33,794 nucleotides of DNA, from NCBI GenBank assembly GCA_002382525.1, contig DFYA01000060.1, forward strand, positions 1 to 33,794. Direction: 5' to 3'. The notes beneath the pieces are model-generated. The model did no database searches. It saw nothing but the letters and a program-made list of their open reading frames with translations, and was not told the DNA's origin. A program made the translations under genes and the position numbers. Source of the stretch: Opitutaceae bacterium UBA4094 (GTDB lineage: Bacteria > Verrucomicrobiota > Verrucomicrobiia > Opitutales > Opitutaceae). Of the stretch, positions 8,726 through 16,758 are shown one piece after another; position 1 is the first letter of the stretch; each line of letters starts with the position of its first letter.

Positions 8726-9382
8726 ATGAATACCTTAGACTCAAACGACCCGCGGCTCACGCCCGGTCAAGGACTCACCAAGGAAGACGCGTTGCGCCGC
8801 ATGCTGGAAGGGCATTGGCGCTATTTGGAAAACCGTCGCAGCCAGCGTGAAGTTACGCCGCAACGCCTGCAGGAGCAGGCCGACGGGCAGTATCCCTTTG
8901 CGGCGATTCTTGGCTGCGCGGATTCGCGCGTGTCGCCGGAGCTGATTTTCGACCAAGATCAAGGTGATCTCTTCGTGGTGCGCGTGGCGGGCAACATCCT
9001 GGACGCGGGCGGGCTCGCGAGCTTGGAGTATGCGGTGGCGCATCTCCAGGTGCGATTGATCATGGTGTTTGGCCATGAACATTGCGGGGCGGTGAAAGCG
9101 GCCACGCAAGGCATGTCGGCGTCGGGCGCGATGGGCTTTTTGCTCAGCGAACTCGTCGAGGCGGTGGAGATCGCGAAGGCGTTGCCGCCGCCGCTGCTCG
9201 ACCGCGCGGTGGAGGCCAATGTGCGCCGCGTGACGCAACTCTTGCCGCAGCGCAGCGAGACGATCGGGAAAGCGGTGGCCGACGGGCGAGTGCGCATCGT
9301 GGGCGCGGTGTATCGCTTGGGCTCAGGAGACGTGGATATCCTCGATCTGCGCAACGCGGGCGTGGCTGCGGCGAAACCGTAA
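8726..9382 (+). CDS. can: Beta-class carbonic anhydrase
   Basis: Interconverts CO2 and bicarbonate. The 218-residue protein has the beta-class zinc site: C64 and D66 in the CADSRVSPE motif, H117 and C120 in GHEHCGAVKA; the D66-R68 dyad is present, as is the VVRVAGN segment. No signal peptide is seen, so it is cytoplasmic. The ATG at 8726 is the first that fits the family; it has no Shine-Dalgarno sequence. It is the last gene of the STAS-DUF1275 operon (11-nt gap). A candidate hairpin follows at 9404-9425. Confidence 0.9.
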   Translation: MNTLDSNDPRLTPGQGLTKEDALRRMLEGHWRYLENRRSQREVTPQRLQEQADGQYPFAAILGCADSRVSPELIFDQDQGDLFVVRVAGNILDAGGLASLEYAVAHLQVRLIMVFGHEHCGAVKAATQGMSASGAMGFLLSELVEAVEIAKALPPPLLDRAVEANVRRVTQLLPQRSETIGKAVADGRVRIVGAVYRLGSGDVDILDLRNAGVAAAKP

Positions 9383-9390
9383 GGCGACCG

Positions 9391-9425
9391 GGCAAAAAAG
9401 AACCGCCGCCCGGATAGGGGCGGCG
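9391..9425 (-). terminator. Intrinsic terminator of lipA (possibly bidirectional)
   Basis: An 8-bp GC stem, CGCCGCCC (9404-9411) paired with GGGCGGCG (9418-9425), with a 6-nt loop. Read on the minus strand it is followed by TTCTTTTTT, a good U-tract for lipA, whose stop is at 9498. On the plus strand only TTT follows, giving a weaker stop for the carbonic anhydrase operon. Confidence 0.65.
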
Positions 9426-9453
9426 TTTGGCGGGCGGAGGATCTGCGGGCTTC

Positions 9454-9481
9454 GGCATCCTGGACAGGATGCCCATGCCAC
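9454..9481. repeat. GACAGGATGCCCATGCCAC repeat, copy 1, with hairpin
   Basis: Positions 9463-9481 match (18 of 19 bases) the 19-nt sequence GGCAGGATGCCCATGCCAC found again twice after fmt (20356-20374, 20398-20416). Here its first half pairs with an upstream GGCATCCT (9454-9461) to form a perfect 8-bp hairpin with a 4-nt loop. It lies between the convergent carbonic anhydrase and lipA genes. Confidence 0.6.
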
Positions 9482-9497
9482 GACGGGCGCGCGCGCG

Positions 9498-10397
<900 letters not shown>

Positions 10398-10424
10398 CGG
10401 AAGGGATCAGAATAAAGGGTTTTT

Positions 10425-10454
10425 AACCGCTAATGCACGCTTATGGTCACTAAA
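10425..10454 (+). repeat. GCTAA decamer repeat triplet, copy 1
   Basis: AACCGCTAAT starts at 10425; related cores GCTAA, GCTTA and ACTAA start at 10429, 10439 and 10449, a strict 10-nt period. It faces copy 2 in the opposite direction, and the two can pair over 10 perfect bases (10425-10434 with 10496-10505). Confidence 0.6.
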
Positions 10455-10476
10455 TTTCAGGACAGCTCGGCGGCTT

Positions 10477-10505
10477 TTAGCGCAGATTAGCGCGTATTAG
10501 CGGTT
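10477..10505 (-). repeat. GCTAA decamer repeat triplet, copy 2, overlapping the lipB 3' end
   Basis: On the minus strand this begins AACCGCTAAT and has three GCTAA cores (complement TTAGC at 10477, 10487 and 10497) with a 10-nt period. The lipB stop codon (10487-10489) and its last five sense codons fall inside it. Confidence 0.65.
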
Positions 10506-11179
10506 TCCAAAAAGGTCGGCCAGAGCGCTTGAAACTCGCGGGCAAGGAGGGTTTTCACTTCGGCCATGTCGAGATCGCGGCCCAATTCGGCTTGGAGCGA
10601 CGTGACGGTGCCTTCGGTGGCGCTGATGCCGCAGGGGACGATGCCTTGGAAATGCGTGAGGTCCGGGTTCACGTTGAGCGCGAAGCCGTGGTAAGCGACC
10701 CAGCGGCGAACGGCGACGCCGATGGCGGCGATCTTGCGCGTGCCGACCCAGATGCCGGTTTTGCCTTCGCGGCGGGAAGCGGCGAGGCCGAGCGTGCCCG
10801 CGGTGTTGATCATCACCTGTTCGAGAAAACGCAGGTATTCGTGGAGGTCTTTGCGTGGCGACAAATCCACGATCGGATAACCGACGAGTTGTCCCGGGCC
10901 GTGATAGGTGATGTCGCCTCCGCGGTTGGTTTTTACGACCTCGATGCCTTCGCGGGCGAGGTGTTCGGCGGACCAGACAAGATGATCGGCGGCGCCGCTG
11001 CGCAGGCCGACGGTGTAGACGGGCGCGTGTTCGGTGAACACCAGCGTATCGGTGATCTCGCCAGCGAGGCGTTTGGCTACGAGTTCTTCCTGAGCCTGCC
11101 GTGCGGGCTCGTAACGCGTGCGGCCCCAATCGAGGACGGCAATGGGCGTTGTTGATGAATGCGGAGCGGCGGCAGACAT
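10487..11179 (-). CDS. lipB: Lipoyl(octanoyl) transferase
   Basis: Transfers octanoate from acyl carrier protein to lipoyl domains, the step before LipA. The protein has the family motifs RGGDITYHGPGQLVGYPI near residue 80, the KTGIWV...KIAAIG segment containing the catalytic Lys, and FALNVNPDL followed by IVPCGI with the catalytic Cys. The ATG at 11179 gives 230 residues; an in-frame TTG nine bases upstream is less likely. The last codons (ETANTR) and the stop are formed by a dispersed decamer repeat, so the C-terminal tail is probably recent. Located upstream of lipA on the same strand. Confidence 0.95.
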   Translation of the reverse strand: MSAAAPHSSTTPIAVLDWGRTRYEPARQAQEELVAKRLAGEITDTLVFTEHAPVYTVGLRSGAADHLVWSAEHLAREGIEVVKTNRGGDITYHGPGQLVGYPIVDLSPRKDLHEYLRFLEQVMINTAGTLGLAASRREGKTGIWVGTRKIAAIGVAVRRWVAYHGFALNVNPDLTHFQGIVPCGISATEGTVTSLQAELGRDLDMAEVKTLLAREFQALWPTFLETANTR

Positions 11180-11239
11180 GAGTGACAATCGATAGGTGGG
11201 TGGACGGGCGGCGCAAGGTCGCCGTTGCTCATGTGCCGT

Positions 11240-12499
11240 TCAGGTCAAGAAAAGCGCAGCCGCCCCGGCGAGCGCCGTGGCCACCAATGCGCCGCCTGCG
11301 CGCCACCGCAGAAGAGGCGAACCGAGGCTGGCGGCGAGCACGGCTTTCAGCAGCGAGTTGGCGATGCCGGCGATGATCACGGCGCGGGCGGCGAGATCGA
11401 GGGCCACCGTTTCGGAGCGGAGGTTGTTGGCCATCGAGAGGGAAATCGCGTCCATGTCGGTCAGGCCAGAGACGAAGCTGAGGGGCAGGATCCCCGCTTG
11501 CCAATCGAGCTGCGTGGCTGCCTTCACGAGGAAGGCGATGACCGCGTAGAGCAGCGCAAACTTGATGGCTGTCATCAGACTAAGCGGGTTCGCCATGGCG
11601 GGGGAGGCGACCTCGGTCTTGGCCGAGCGACGCGCGCGCCACCAATGCCAGACTCCGTAGGCCACCGCCGGGGCCATCATCACGGCGAAGGCCGGGGCGA
11701 CTCGGAGCGCGAGCGCGGGGCTTAGGAAAAAGATCAGCACGCCGACGCGCGGCAGCATTACCGTGCAGGCGATCACCACGGCGATGGCATAGTCGGGGGA
11801 GAGGTCCGGCTCCTCCTTGCTGCGGCGGCTGAAGGCGAGCGTGGACGCGGTGCTGGAGGCGAGCCCGCCGAACAGACTGGTCAAGAGGATGCCGGCGCGC
11901 GTGCCGAAGAGCCGCATCGCGATGTAGCCGACGAAGCCTAGGCCGGAGATGAGCACGACCATGAGCCACGTTGAGAAAGGGTTGAATCCGTCAAAAGGGC
12001 CGAACGCGCGGTTGGGCACCAGCGGCAAAATGACTCCGGTGATGGCGACGAATTGCAACGTGCCGCGGATGTCCGCCGGGGTGAAGGCGCGCGTCCAGGC
12101 GTGCAGCGGTTGTTTGATGCCGAGGACGACCATGGTGAGCGCGGCCACCACGACGGCGGTTTGGGTGTGGTCCCACGCGACCAACGCGCCCGTCATGAGC
12201 GTGAGCAACGACGCCGCGAACGAGGTGCTGCCGGGGGAGGTGGCGTTGGCCACGCGACCTTGGGCGACCATGAGGTGAGCGGCGACCACGGCGATGACCA
12301 CGGGCAGGGCGAACGCTGAAAAATCCCGCGTGGCGATGGCGGCCAAACAGCCGAGGATCGCCCACAACGTGTGCGTGCGCACGCCGCCGAAATCCGCTCG
12401 GCCACCGTGTTCGGTTTGTTCGCTCCATTGGCGGATCAAACCGATGAGCGCGCCAAGTCCGGCGCTGGCGAAGATGGCACCAAGCAGGGGAGGGGTCAC
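11240..12499 (-). CDS. MgtC/SapB-DUF4010 family membrane protein
   Basis: A 419-residue polytopic membrane protein with about 11-12 hydrophobic segments. The N-terminal part (about 1-140) has the MgtC/SapB pattern, including GALIGLIRQW and RTHTLWAILG; the second half (about 180-419) fits DUF4010, with GLASSTASTLAFSRRS near residue 215 and GLTDMDAISLSMA near 345. The family has been associated with ion homeostasis, but substrate and direction are unknown. The start is GTG at 12499, since the frame has no upstream ATG. It lies 60 nt upstream of lipB in the same direction; functional linkage is not obvious. Confidence 0.85.
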   Translation of the reverse strand: MTPPLLGAIFASAGLGALIGLIRQWSEQTEHGGRADFGGVRTHTLWAILGCLAAIATRDFSAFALPVVIAVVAAHLMVAQGRVANATSPGSTSFAASLLTLMTGALVAWDHTQTAVVVAALTMVVLGIKQPLHAWTRAFTPADIRGTLQFVAITGVILPLVPNRAFGPFDGFNPFSTWLMVVLISGLGFVGYIAMRLFGTRAGILLTSLFGGLASSTASTLAFSRRSKEEPDLSPDYAIAVVIACTVMLPRVGVLIFFLSPALALRVAPAFAVMMAPAVAYGVWHWWRARRSAKTEVASPAMANPLSLMTAIKFALLYAVIAFLVKAATQLDWQAGILPLSFVSGLTDMDAISLSMANNLRSETVALDLAARAVIIAGIANSLLKAVLAASLGSPLLRWRAGGALVATALAGAAALFLT

Positions 12500-12555
12500 G
12501 CGATCAGACTAAGCGACGTCGTATCCGTCGCAAGTCCGACCATGGCGCCCGGTGT

Positions 12556-13899
12556 TCACATCCCCGGGAAACCACCCTTGCCCTTCATCGCTTCCATCTG
12601 GCGCATCATCTTTTTCGCGCCGCCGCCCTTAAACATCTTCATCATCTTCTGCATCTGCTGGAACTGCTTCATCAGCTGGTTCACTTCGAGGACCTTCACG
12701 CCGGCGCCGTTGGCAATACGCAGGCGGCGGTTGCCGTTGAGAATCTCGGGCTTGCGGCGCTCCTGAAGGGTCATCGATTTGATGATCGCTTCGGTGCGGC
12801 CCATTTGTTTCTCGGCGTCGTCGGGGATCTCCATGCCGCTCATGCCGGGCATCATGCCGATGATGCTCTGCATGGAACCGAGCTTCTTGATTTGCTGCAT
12901 CTGCGCGAGGAAGTCCTCGAGGTTGAAGTCGGCCTTGCGGAGTTTCTCCGCCATCTTCTCGGCCTCTTTTTGGTCGATGGTTTCCTGGGCTCTCTCAACG
13001 AGCGAAACGACGTCGCCCATGCCGAGAATGCGCGAGGCGAGGCGGTCGGGGTGGAACGTCTCGAAGTCCGCGACCTTTTCGCCGGTGCCGATGAATTTGA
13101 TGGGCACGCCGGTGATCGACTTGATCGAGAGCGCGGCGCCACCGCGGGCGTCGCCGTCGAGCTTAGTGAGGATCAGGCCGGTGAGGGAGAGCGCTTCGTG
13201 AAACGTCTTGGCCACGTTGACAGCTTCCTGGCCGAGCGCGCCGTCGGCCACGAGAAACACCTCGTCGGGCTTGATGCGCTCGCGGAGTTTTTTGACCTCC
13301 TCGATGAGGTCGGCATCGATCTGCAGGCGGCCGGCGGTGTCGAAAAGGATGGCGTCGCAGCCGGCGGTTTGCGCGGCGGACAAACCGGCGGCGCCGATGG
13401 CGGGCACGTCTTTCGAGACGCGGTCGGTGTGGAAACCGAGTTCCTCTTGTTTCGCGAGGATCTCGAGTTGGTCGATGGCGGCGGGGCGGTAGATGTCGCA
13501 ACCAACGACAAACGGACGGTAGCCGCGCTTTTTGAGCAGCTTGCCGAGCTTGGCGGTCGAGGTGGTTTTGCCCGAGCCGTGTAGACCTACCATGAGGACC
13601 TTGAGCGGACGCGCGGTGGACAGGTCGGTGGTGCCTTCGCCGAGCAGGCGCACGAGTTCGTCGTTGATGATTTTGACGATCTGCTGGCCCGGCGTGACGG
13701 ACTTGATGACCTCTTGGCCGACGCATTGGACCTGGACGCGCTCGATAAATTCGCGGGCAACCTTGAAGTGGACGTCGGCCGAGAGGAGGGCGGTGCGCAC
13801 CTCTTTGAGGGCGTCGGCCATGTTTTCTTCGGAGAGCTTGCCGACGCCACGGAGATTGCGGAGAGCGGAGGAGAGTTTGTCGGTGAGGGACTCGAACAT
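12556..13899 (-). CDS. ffh: Signal recognition particle protein Ffh/SRP54
   Basis: GTPase of the signal recognition particle that binds 4.5S RNA and signal sequences and docks with FtsY to deliver nascent membrane proteins to SecYEG. Domain order: N helical bundle (1-95), G domain with G1 GLHGSGKTT at 105-113 (His where Gln is usual), DTAGRL and TKLDGDARGG, then the Met-rich M domain from about 300 with IKSMTLQERRKPEILNG.RR.RIA and a MKQFQQMQKMMKMFKGGG stretch, ending GGFPGM. Length of 447 is typical. The ATG at 13899 lacks a Shine-Dalgarno. Its 5' leader contains a decamer repeat (13919-13950). A 4.5S RNA gene was not found in the window. Confidence 0.97.
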   Translation of the reverse strand: MFESLTDKLSSALRNLRGVGKLSEENMADALKEVRTALLSADVHFKVAREFIERVQVQCVGQEVIKSVTPGQQIVKIINDELVRLLGEGTTDLSTARPLKVLMVGLHGSGKTTSTAKLGKLLKKRGYRPFVVGCDIYRPAAIDQLEILAKQEELGFHTDRVSKDVPAIGAAGLSAAQTAGCDAILFDTAGRLQIDADLIEEVKKLRERIKPDEVFLVADGALGQEAVNVAKTFHEALSLTGLILTKLDGDARGGAALSIKSITGVPIKFIGTGEKVADFETFHPDRLASRILGMGDVVSLVERAQETIDQKEAEKMAEKLRKADFNLEDFLAQMQQIKKLGSMQSIIGMMPGMSGMEIPDDAEKQMGRTEAIIKSMTLQERRKPEILNGNRRLRIANGAGVKVLEVNQLMKQFQQMQKMMKMFKGGGAKKMMRQMEAMKGKGGFPGM

Positions 13900-13918
13900 G
13901 TGAAAAGGGCTGAATTGA

Positions 13919-13950
13919 AACCGCTAAAGCCCGCTAATCCATGCTAATTT
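13919..13950 (+). repeat. GCTAA decamer repeat triplet, copy 3
   Basis: Begins AACCGCTAAAG; GCTAA cores start at 13923, 13933 and 13943, an exact 10-nt period as in the two lipA-lipB copies. It lies between the divergent starts of ffh and the Lrp-type gene, 20-51 nt from the ffh ATG. The remaining 135-nt gap shows no other clear feature. Confidence 0.65.
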
Positions 13951-14034
13951 CCAAAACTCCGCAAACGTCGGACGCGCCTCGATAAGAATTGTGTGGATAA
14001 GTGGCGGGCGGTTCTGCGAGTTTCGGCGTCCCTT

Positions 14035-14523
14035 ATGAACCCTGTTCTCAAGCTGTTGCTCGAAGGTGGCCGACTCACGACTGCGCAGATGGCGCAAGTC
14101 GCGGGTATTTCCGTCGCCGAAGTCGAACAGCACCTGGAGCAGCTGAAAAAAGATAAAATCTTCCTCGGCTGGCGTCCGGTGCTCGATCTCTCCCGAGAGG
14201 CGGCCGCAGGCGCGGCGGTTCGCGCGGTGATCGAAGTGAAGCTCACGCCGGAGCGCGGCGGCGGTTTCAACAACCTCGCGCAACGTCTGGCGAAGTTCGA
14301 CGAGGTCGAGTCCTGCCACTTGATGTCGGGCGGTTACGACCTGTTGGTTTTCGTCAACGCGCCCACGCTTCAGAAGGCGGCGGCGTTTGTGTCGGAGAAA
14401 CTTTCCACCCTCGGCGGCGTGCTCTCCACCAGCACCCACTTCCTGCTCCGTTCTTATAAGGAAGGCGGCTTCCTGCTCGACGGCGGCGAGGGTTCAGGCG
14501 ATCGGCTCAACGTCAGCCCCTGA
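14035..14523 (+). CDS. Lrp/AsnC-family transcriptional regulator
   Basis: A 162-residue regulator with an N-terminal winged helix-turn-helix (about 1-50; the recognition part around TAQMAQVAGISVAEVEQHL) and a C-terminal ligand-binding RAM/AsnC domain (about 65-145; RAVIEVKL, VESCHLMSGGYDLLVFV). It is immediately followed, 13 nt later, by a class I aminotransferase gene. The same arrangement is known from Firmicutes, where the Lrp-type AlaR controls the aminotransferase AlaT. A likely role is amino-acid-responsive control of that gene and itself. The ATG at 14035 is preferred over an upstream in-frame GTG/ATG because the family begins close to the HTH. Confidence 0.88.
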   Translation: MNPVLKLLLEGGRLTTAQMAQVAGISVAEVEQHLEQLKKDKIFLGWRPVLDLSREAAAGAAVRAVIEVKLTPERGGGFNNLAQRLAKFDEVESCHLMSGGYDLLVFVNAPTLQKAAAFVSEKLSTLGGVLSTSTHFLLRSYKEGGFLLDGGEGSGDRLNVSP

Positions 14524-14536
14524 GCGGAGTATCCAC

Positions 14537-15718
14537 ATGAGCACTACCAGCAACCGCTGGGTGGCGAGCCACGTGGCGACGCTACCGAGGAGCGGCATTC
14601 GCGACTTCTTTGAACTCGTGGCCAAGATGAAGGGCCAGGACGTGATTTCGCTCGGCGTCGGCGAACCCGACTTCACCACGCCGTGGCACGTCCGCAAGGC
14701 CGCCATCACCGCGCTCGAAGAAGGCAAGACCTACTACACGTCGAACCTCGGCATGATCGAGCTGCGCCGCGCCGTCGCGACCTACGTGACCGAGCACTTC
14801 GGGGTCAACTACCGCCCCGACGACCAGATCATCATCACGGTGGGCGTCTCCGAGGCGCTCGACCTGTGTTTCCGCGCCTTCTGCAACCCGGGTGACAAGG
14901 TGATGTATCACCAGCCGTGCTACGTTTCGTATCACCCGAGCATCTCGCTCGTGCATGCCGAGGGCGTCGCTGTGCCGACCTACGCCAAGGACAACTTTGC
15001 CCTCACGGCGGAGGCGTTGCGAGCCGCGTGGGTGCCGGGCTGCAAGATCCTCATGCTCAACCTCCCGTGCAATCCCACGGGCGGCACCTGCGACCGTGCT
15101 CAACTGGAAGCGATCGCCGCCTTTTGCCGCGAGAAGGACCTGCTTGTGTTGAGCGACGAGATCTACTCCGAGCTCACGTTCGACGGCACGCACACCAGCA
15201 TCGCAAGCCTGCCCGGCATGGAGGAGCGCACGGTGTTTTTGCACGGTTTTTCAAAGGCCTTCGCGATGACCGGCTGGCGTATCGGCTACGCGTGCGGGCC
15301 GACCGCGCTGATCGACGCGATGATGAAGGTCCACCAATACTCCATGATGTGCGCCTCGATCATCGCGCAGGAGGCCGCGTTGGAGGCGTTGCAGAACGGT
15401 TGGGAAAACGTGTGCGAGATGCGCGACCAGTATCACCGCCGTCGCGACTTGGTTGTGCGTCGCTTCAACGAGATCGGCCTCACGTGCCACTCGCCGCGCG
15501 GCAGTTTCTACGCGTTCCCGAGCACGCAGGGGATCGGCATGTCGGAAAAGGATTTCGCGGTCGGCCTCCTCAAGGAGCAAAAGGTCGCGGTCGTCCCGGG
15601 CACCGCTTTCGGCGCCAACGGCACCGGCCATGTCCGCGCGTGTTTCGCGACGAGCTACGAGCAACTCATCGTCGCGTGTGACCGCATCGAGCGGTTTGTG
15701 CAAAGCCCGCGAGCCTAG
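14537..15718 (+). CDS. Class I PLP-dependent aminotransferase
   Basis: A 393-residue fold-type I aminotransferase. PLP-contacting motifs are visible: VGEPDF near 41, the NPTGG segment at 179-183, SDEIYSEL at 206-213, the Schiff-base Lys K240 in GFSKAFAMTGWRIG, and a C-terminal GHVRACFATSYE Arg for the alpha-carboxylate. The LPCNPTGG and ASHVATLPRSGIRDFFELV segments resemble the PatA/AlaT and aromatic aminotransferase branch more than classical AspC. Substrate cannot be told from sequence; alanine or aromatic amino acids are the best guesses. It is in one unit with the Lrp-type regulator and ends at a strong terminator. Confidence 0.88.
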   Translation: MSTTSNRWVASHVATLPRSGIRDFFELVAKMKGQDVISLGVGEPDFTTPWHVRKAAITALEEGKTYYTSNLGMIELRRAVATYVTEHFGVNYRPDDQIIITVGVSEALDLCFRAFCNPGDKVMYHQPCYVSYHPSISLVHAEGVAVPTYAKDNFALTAEALRAAWVPGCKILMLNLPCNPTGGTCDRAQLEAIAAFCREKDLLVLSDEIYSELTFDGTHTSIASLPGMEERTVFLHGFSKAFAMTGWRIGYACGPTALIDAMMKVHQYSMMCASIIAQEAALEALQNGWENVCEMRDQYHRRRDLVVRRFNEIGLTCHSPRGSFYAFPSTQGIGMSEKDFAVGLLKEQKVAVVPGTAFGANGTGHVRACFATSYEQLIVACDRIERFVQSPRA

Positions 15719-15770
15719 GCGCGGTCTGCGGCGGTTTCACCCGCGTCCGCCTGATTATCCATCAGTATCA

Positions 15771-15804
15771 ATCCTGTCCGGCGTCCGCCGGGCGGGATTT
15801 TTTT
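15771..15804 (+). terminator. Intrinsic terminator of the lrp-aminotransferase unit
   Basis: A 12-bp stem with two G-U wobbles: ATCCTGTCCGGC (15771-15782) pairs with GCCGGGCGGGAT (15787-15798) over a 4-nt loop, followed by an uninterrupted T run to 15804. It starts 52 nt after the aminotransferase stop. Confidence 0.88.
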
Positions 15805-15875
15805 GCGCCCTGCTGTCTTGTTGCCAGCGCACTGCGGGCGCGTTTGCTTGTCCGCTCCGTTACCAATCCCCCTCC

Positions 15876-16685
15876 ATGAATAAAATCATAACCTGTCTTA
15901 TCGCTTCTGTCGGCCTCGCGGTTTCGTCGCTCTCCGCCGCCGACTTTACTGGCACCATCACCTGGGCCATGCGGGTCGATATCACCGATCCCGAGATGAA
16001 ACGTCAGATGGAGGCGAGTTCCTCCCCTGAGATGCAGGAGCAAATGAAGGCCGCTCAAGAGGCCATGAACGACCCGCAGATGCAGGCCATGTTTAAGGCC
16101 AACCCGCAGATGCGCGAGATGATGGAAAAGCAGATGAAGGCCATGTCGAAGGGCCCGGGCGAGATGTTCCCGAAGAGCACCACGCTCCACATGAAGGGCA
16201 CGCGCTCATTGGTGCGCACCGAAGGCGGAGCCGTCGCGGGCGACATCCTGACGTTGGCGGACAAAGATGTCTCTTATCAAATCGATCGCGAGGCACGCAC
16301 CTACCGCAAGTTGGCCATCCAGAAGACCGCAGGGTCGATGGACGATAAATTCAAGGTCACGCCCACCAAGGAGACGACCAAGGTCCTCGGCTACACCTGC
16401 GAACGGTATGTGGTCGAGACCACCGACTCCGAAACGAAGATGAATTGGAACGTCTGGGCGACCGACGACATCAAGGGGCTGGACGCCCGTGCGCTGGACC
16501 GCCTTCGCGTCGGCCAATCCTCGGGCCCCAACGTGTTCAGCAAAATCAAAGGCGTGCCGCTCAAGATGGAAATCACCACGCCCCAGATGAAGATGTTCAT
16601 GGATGCGACCCAGGTGAAAGCGGAGTCGCTGCCGGATTCGCTGTTCGAGTTGCCATCCGGTTTCAAAGAGCTGCCCGCGCAGTAA
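15876..16685 (+). CDS. Secreted DUF4412-like protein with Met-rich segment
   Basis: A 269-residue exported protein. Residues 1-21 form a signal peptide (hydrophobic core LIASVGLAVSSL, ending SAA). The C-terminal half (about 100-260) resembles the DUF4412 domain found in periplasmic proteins of several Gram-negative phyla: strands like ILTLADKDVSYQIDREARTY, VLGYTCERYVVET and NVWATDDI. Between them lies an unusual methionine-rich amphipathic stretch with 12 Met in residues 41-90, including DPQMQ and NPQMREMMEK elements reminiscent of STI1-type repeats. Function is unknown. The gene stands alone between a terminator and der. Confidence 0.7.
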   Translation: MNKIITCLIASVGLAVSSLSAADFTGTITWAMRVDITDPEMKRQMEASSSPEMQEQMKAAQEAMNDPQMQAMFKANPQMREMMEKQMKAMSKGPGEMFPKSTTLHMKGTRSLVRTEGGAVAGDILTLADKDVSYQIDREARTYRKLAIQKTAGSMDDKFKVTPTKETTKVLGYTCERYVVETTDSETKMNWNVWATDDIKGLDARALDRLRVGQSSGPNVFSKIKGVPLKMEITTPQMKMFMDATQVKAESLPDSLFELPSGFKELPAQ

Positions 16686-16758
16686 GCGGCGTCACGCGGT
16701 TGATTTATAGGCTGGGCTCGCACCGGGCCCGGCCTTATCCGTTGCCGTTTACACAATC

